Source of the DNA: PALSA-505 sp036502085
GTDB lineage: Bacteria; Actinomycetota; Actinomycetes; Streptosporangiales; Streptosporangiaceae
Assembly: GCA_036502085.1 (NCBI GenBank)
Contig: DASXZD010000020.1
Location: 62,001-126,000 of the forward strand
Reading direction: 5' to 3'
DNA: 64,000 nt
In this document: positions 60,041-64,000 of the stretch, one piece after another
Layout of the letters: each line of letters begins with the position of its first letter
Numbering within the stretch: the stretch's first letter is position 1
The notes under the pieces: model-generated
Told to the model about the DNA's origin: nothing
Databases searched by the model: none
Seen by the model: only the letters and a program-made list of their open reading frames with translations
Program-made: the position numbers and the translations under genes

Positions 60041-62851
60041 GGCCTCGCTGACGCTGACGTCGAGCTGGTACTTCTCGATCGCCTGGCCGAGCACTTCCGG
60101 CTTGACCTCGCCGCTCCTGGCCAGCTGGCTGAGCACGGCCAGGGTGATCGACTCGGCGTCCACGTGGAAGAACCGGCGGGCCGCCGCGCGGGTATCGGAG
60201 AAGCCGTAGCCGTCGGTACCCAGTGACAGGAACGGCGCCGGCACCCAGCGGGCGATCTGGTCGGGCACCGCCCGGATCCAGTCGCTGACCGCGACCACCG
60301 GGCCTGGCTCGCCGTCCAGCACCCTGGTCACGTACGGCACCCGCTGCTCGCTGTCGGGGTGCAGCATGTTGTGCTCGTCGCAGTCCAGCGCGTCGCGGCG
60401 CAGCTCGGTCCAGGAGGTGGCCGACCACACGGCCGCCGTCACGCCCCAGTCGGCCGCGAGCAGCTGCTGCGCGGCCAGCGCCGAGCGCACCGCGATGCCC
60501 GAGGCGAGGATCTGGGCGTGCGACGCCTGGCCCGCCTGGCCCGCGGCGGGCTGGCTGCCGGGCTGCGGGCCGGCCGCGCTCCGTACGGAATCCTGGGTGT
60601 TTCCCGCTTCGGCCTGGTACCGGTACAGCCCGCGCAGGATTGCCTCGCGGAGCGCGGCAGCGCCGCCGGGGTAGTCGGCCGGCTCGGCCGGCTGCGGGTA
60701 CGGCTCGTTGTAAACGGTCAGGTAGTAGAAGATGTCCTCGCCGGCCGGGTACTCGGTGTCGCCGCGGTACATCCGGCGCAGCGCGTCCCTGACGATGTGC
60801 GCGAGCTCGAAGGCCCAGGCGGCGTCGTAGGCCACGCAGGCCGGGCTGACCGAGGCGAGCAGCACCGAGTGCCCGTCGTTGTGCTGCAGCCCCTCGCCGG
60901 TCAGCGTGGTGCGGCCGGCCGTCGCGCCGATCAGGAAGCCGCGGCCGAGCTGGTCGCCGAGCGCCCACATCTGGTCGCCGGTCCGCTGCCAGCCGAACAT
61001 CGAGTAGAACACGTACACCGGGATCATCGGCGTGCCATGCGTGGCGTACGACGAGCCCGCGGCGATCACCGAGCCCATCGCGCCTGACTCGCTGATGCCT
61101 TCGTGCAGGATCTGGCCCTGGGCCGACTCCTTGTAGGACAGCAGCAGGCTGCGGTCCACCGCATCGTAGGTCTGGCCGTGCGGCGAGTAGATCTTCGCGG
61201 TCGGGAACAGCGAGTCCATGCCGAACGTGCGCGCCTCATCCGGGATGACCGGCACGAACCTGGCCCCGATGCCCGGCTCCTTCATCAGGTCCTTGAGCAG
61301 CCGGACGAACGCCATCGTGGTAGCCACCGGCTGCTTGCCGGAGCCGTTGCGCAGGTCCTGGTAGACGGGCTCGGCGGGCAGCGGCAGCGGGCGGGCGCGC
61401 CTCACCCGGCGGGGCAGCACGCCGCCGAGCGCGGCCCGCCGCTCGCGCATGTACTGGATCTCCTCGGACTCCTCGCCCGGATGGTAGTAAGGCGGCAGCT
61501 CGGCTTCCAGGGCCGAGTCGGGGATCGGCAGGTAGAGCCGGTCGCGGAACTCCTTCAGCTCAGCCACGGTGAGCTTCTTCATCTGGTGCGTGGCGTTGCG
61601 CGCCTCGAAGTCCGGGCCGAGCGTCCAGCCCTTGATCGTGTGGGTGAGGATCACGGTTGGCTGGCCGACGTGCTCGCGGGCCGCCTTGAACGCCGCGTAG
61701 ACCTTGCGGTAGTCGTGCCCGCCGCGGGACAGGTTGCGCAGCTGGTCGTCGGTGAGCGGGTCGGCCATCGCGCGCAGCCGCGGGTCGTCGCCGAAGAAGT
61801 GCTCGCGGATGTAGGCGCCGGACTCGACGCTGTAGGTCTGGAACTGGCCGTCCGGGGTGGAGTTCATCTTGTTGACCAGGACGCCGTCGGTGTCGTTGGC
61901 CAGCAGCGGGTCCCAGTCGCGGCCCCAGATCACCTTGATCACGTTCCAGCCGGCGCCGCGGAAGAACGCCTCAAGCTCCTGGATGATCTTGCCGTTGCCG
62001 CGGACGGGGCCGTCCAGCCGCTGCAGGTTGCAGTTGATCACGAAAGTGAGGTTGTCGAGCTCCTCGCGGGAGGCCAGGCCGATCGCGCCGAGCGCCTCGG
62101 GCTCGTCCATCTCGCCGTCGCCGAGGAACGCCCAGACGTGCGACCGGCTGGTGTCCTTGAGCTCCCTGGCCAGCAGGTAGCGGTTGAACCTGGCCTGGTA
62201 GATGGAGTTGATCGCGCCGAGCCCCATCGACACCGTGGGGAACTCCCAGAAGTCCGGCATCAGCCGGGGGTGCGGGTAGGAGGGCAGCCCGCCGCCCGGG
62301 TGCGAGAGCTCCTGCCGGAAGCCGTTGAGCTGCTCGGTGGTCAGCCGTCCCTCCAGGTAGGCCCGGGCGTAGATCCCCGGGGCCGCGTGCCCCTGGAAGA
62401 ACACCTGGTCGCCGGACTCGCCGTGGTCCTTGCCGCGGAAGAAGTGGTTGAACCCGACCTCGTACAGGCTCGCCGCGGAGGCGTAGGTGGCGATGTGCCC
62501 GCCGACGCCGAGGCCGGGCCGGTTGGCCCGCGACACCATGACCGCGGCGTTCCACCTGATGTAGGCGCGGATCCGGCGCTCGGTGTACTCGTCGCCGGGG
62601 AACCACGGCTCGCGCTCGGGCGGGATCGTGTTGATGAAGTCGGTGCTGCGCAGCCCGGGCACGCCGACCTGCTGCTCGCGGGCGCGCTCGAGCAGCCGGA
62701 GCATCACGTACCTGGCCCGGCCGCGGCCGCGGGTGCGCACGACCGTGTCGAAGGACTCGACCCACTCGCGGGTCTCTTCGGGGTCGATGTCGGGCAGCTG
62801 GGTAGGCAGCCCGTCGCTGATGATGGAGTAACGCTGGCGTCCGGAGGCCAC
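60035..62851 (-). CDS. aceE: Pyruvate dehydrogenase E1 component (homodimeric)
   Basis: 938 aa. The TPP-binding motif is GDGEMDEPEALGAI followed by the Asn-containing LTFVINCNLQRLDG. VRGNGKIIQELEAFFRGAGWNV and the C-terminal ESGAMGSVIAAGSSYATHGTPM are family-typical. It decarboxylates pyruvate and loads the E2 lipoyl arms (sucB, left end of window). Start is GTG 62851. Syntenic with fasR and DUF3052/ahpE. Confidence 0.96.
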   Translation of the reverse strand: MASGRQRYSIISDGLPTQLPDIDPEETREWVESFDTVVRTRGRGRARYVMLRLLERAREQQVGVPGLRSTDFINTIPPEREPWFPGDEYTERRIRAYIRWNAAVMVSRANRPGLGVGGHIATYASAASLYEVGFNHFFRGKDHGESGDQVFFQGHAAPGIYARAYLEGRLTTEQLNGFRQELSHPGGGLPSYPHPRLMPDFWEFPTVSMGLGAINSIYQARFNRYLLARELKDTSRSHVWAFLGDGEMDEPEALGAIGLASREELDNLTFVINCNLQRLDGPVRGNGKIIQELEAFFRGAGWNVIKVIWGRDWDPLLANDTDGVLVNKMNSTPDGQFQTYSVESGAYIREHFFGDDPRLRAMADPLTDDQLRNLSRGGHDYRKVYAAFKAAREHVGQPTVILTHTIKGWTLGPDFEARNATHQMKKLTVAELKEFRDRLYLPIPDSALEAELPPYYHPGEESEEIQYMRERRAALGGVLPRRVRRARPLPLPAEPVYQDLRNGSGKQPVATTMAFVRLLKDLMKEPGIGARFVPVIPDEARTFGMDSLFPTAKIYSPHGQTYDAVDRSLLLSYKESAQGQILHEGISESGAMGSVIAAGSSYATHGTPMIPVYVFYSMFGWQRTGDQMWALGDQLGRGFLIGATAGRTTLTGEGLQHNDGHSVLLASVSPACVAYDAAWAFELAHIVRDALRRMYRGDTEYPAGEDIFYYLTVYNEPYPQPAEPADYPGGAAALREAILRGLYRYQAEAGNTQDSVRSAAGPQPGSQPAAGQAGQASHAQILASGIAVRSALAAQQLLAADWGVTAAVWSATSWTELRRDALDCDEHNMLHPDSEQRVPYVTRVLDGEPGPVVAVSDWIRAVPDQIARWVPAPFLSLGTDGYGFSDTRAAARRFFHVDAESITLAVLSQLARSGEVKPEVLGQAIEKYQLDVSVSEAL

Positions 62852-63133
62852 GGGGTGCCCTCGCTTCCGTGCTCGTGGGGGCGGCTGTCGGCCGCGGTCT
62901 GTGATTCTCAGTTGTCCAGACCAATCGTGGTACCTGCGGGCCGAGATCGCATCTCTACTGGCCGGTAACCAGGGCGCGGCCGGGCTAACCCCTTTCCCGT
63001 GGCGGCTCCGTCATGCGATTGTTTTCGCGTAGGAGGCCTGTGCCACTTGCGCGCGGAGCCGACCCAGTGTGGACTATGCCATCAAGCAGTGCCGACGCGG
63101 ATCGCACGTCGGTCATTTCGAGGGAGGACATCA

Positions 63134-63562
63134 TTGAGCGCGACCGCGGGCCAGGCGCAAGACGCGCGCGGCCTGGACGAGCGGCTCGGCATCAAGCCGG
63201 GCCACGTGGTGCAGGAACTCGGCTACGACGATGACTGTGACGAGGAGCTGCGCGACGCGATCGCCGACGTGAGCGGCGTGGAGCTTGTGGATGAGGATTA
63301 CGAGGACGTAGTGGATGTGGTCCTGTTCTGGTGGCGGGACGGGGACGGCGATCTTGTCGATGCGCTAGTCGACGCGCTCACCCCGCTGGCAGACGGCGGC
63401 TACATCTGGCTGCTGACCCCCAAGGCGGGGCGCGACGGCCACGTCGAGCCGAGCGACATCAGGGAGGCCGCGCCGACCGCGGGGCTGTCCCAGACGTCGA
63501 GCCTGAGCGCCGGCCGTGACTGGTCGGGTACCCGGCTGGTGGCGCCCAAGGCGCGGCGCTAG
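63134..63562 (+). CDS. DUF3052 family protein
   Basis: 142 aa. LGIKPGHVVQELGYDDDCDE and the acidic VVDVVLFWWRDGDGDLVDAL are diagnostic. TTG 63134 is used as start because GGGAGG lies 6 nt before it; the frame upstream lacks family similarity. Adjacent to ahpE and aceE as in mycobacteria. Function unknown. Confidence 0.9.
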   Translation: MSATAGQAQDARGLDERLGIKPGHVVQELGYDDDCDEELRDAIADVSGVELVDEDYEDVVDVVLFWWRDGDGDLVDALVDALTPLADGGYIWLLTPKAGRDGHVEPSDIREAAPTAGLSQTSSLSAGRDWSGTRLVAPKARR

Positions 63563-63616
63563 CTCCTCAGTCTCCATGGCAGACTTGACCCGCCCGAAAC
63601 GTGGAAAGGACAAGTC

Positions 63617-64000
63617 ATGGCGGCCGGAACGGTGGAGATCGGCGAGCAGGCGCCGGATTTCGAGCTGAAGGACCAGCACGGCACTCCGGTGCGGCTCTCG
63701 GACCTCCGGGGGTCGAAGAATGTCGTCCTGGTCTTTTACCCGCTCGCGTTCAGCGGCGTGTGCGGGTCCGAGCTGTGCGCGATGCGCGATGAGTTCCCCG
63801 AGGTCACCCGGGATGATGTCGAGCTGATCACGGTGTCGGTGGACTCCACGTTCGCGCAGCGCGCGTGGTCGGACGCCGAGGGCTTCGGCTTCTCGATGCT
63901 GGCCGACTTCTGGCCGCACGGCGAGGTGGCGAAGCGGTACGGAATGTTCGAGGAGAACCTGGGCGTCGCCAACCGCGGCACGTTCATCATCGACAAGGCC
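63617..64000 (+). CDS. ahpE: AhpE-type peroxiredoxin, truncated by window end
   Basis: 128 residues visible. The peroxidatic Cys is in FYPLAFSGVCGSELCAM, with a second Cys four residues on. SVDSTFAQRAWSD and the C-terminal RGTFIIDKA fit one-Cys AhpE. It reduces peroxides with mycothiol/mycoredoxin in relatives. GGAAAGGA precedes ATG 63617. Confidence 0.92.
   Translation, partial: MAAGTVEIGEQAPDFELKDQHGTPVRLSDLRGSKNVVLVFYPLAFSGVCGSELCAMRDEFPEVTRDDVELITVSVDSTFAQRAWSDAEGFGFSMLADFWPHGEVAKRYGMFEENLGVANRGTFIIDKA

Noticed and set aside
61103..62968. 621-aa plus-strand ORF
   Set aside because: Shadow of aceE.

Overview
The window is about 64 kb of very GC-rich DNA (roughly 70% or more by eye, strong G/C third positions, many GTG/TTG starts, overlapping ATGA/GTGA junctions). 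Gene content and order point to a soil-type actinomycete. Two blocks are in actinobacterial core order: pepA-lpdA-sucB-TIGR01777 epimerase at the left, and ahpE-DUF3052-aceE-fasR-fabD-fabH-acpP-fabF-accD at the right, which parallels the mycobacterial and Streptomyces fatty-acid loci. DUF3145, DUF5998, DUF574 and DUF3052 proteins also support Actinobacteria. I saw no tRNA, rRNA or CRISPR array. Genus cannot be fixed from sequence reading alone.

Layout. 1-6.2 kb: minus-strand operon for alpha-keto-acid dehydrogenase components, led by an overlooked 44-aa ORF that overlaps the pepA start. 6.3-12.3 kb: membrane proteins, a ChrB-like protein, nitronate monooxygenase, a HIT protein, DUF5998, a phosphodiesterase and a rhodanese. 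12.4-14.1 kb: Clp-N protein, small HTH protein and HD phosphohydrolase around a double TGTCAA-N6-TTGACA type operator. 14.3-18.8 kb: Rieske/DUF2231 pair, AhpD-like protein and small stress-type enzymes. 20.2-24.7 kb: a four-gene minus-strand module (Ala-rich membrane protein, replication-relaxation protein, TraG/FtsK-like ATPase, J-domain membrane protein) with overlapping junctions; this is the best candidate for an undescribed system. 25-29.6 kb: rsgA, DUF4232 lipoprotein, diguanylate cyclase, trehalose-phosphatase.

29.8-38.7 kb is the accessory region. A visibly AT-richer gene for an NB-ARC/TPR (STAND) ATPase is split by a 5.5-kb Tn402/Tn5053-like transposon (TniA- and TniB-type proteins, serine resolvase, two secreted/membrane cargo proteins). 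The transposon has matching 33-bp ends. The missing TPR tail of the ATPase lies beyond the right end, followed by a membrane-anchored protein and an ArsC-family protein in an overlapping operon.

38.6-49 kb mixes ordinary genes with decayed ones (L,D-transpeptidase remnant, RNHCP remnant, a stub with an early stop, the tail of a second S53 peptidase). 49.2-52.3 kb: nucleoside hydrolase-ribokinase salvage pair, dienelactone hydrolase, UBP zinc finger. 52.4-63 kb: FAS II operon with FasR regulator and aceE, so that acetyl-CoA production and fatty-acid elongation are adjacent. FabD here has an unusual C-terminal lipoyl/biotinyl-like domain without the acceptor lysine.
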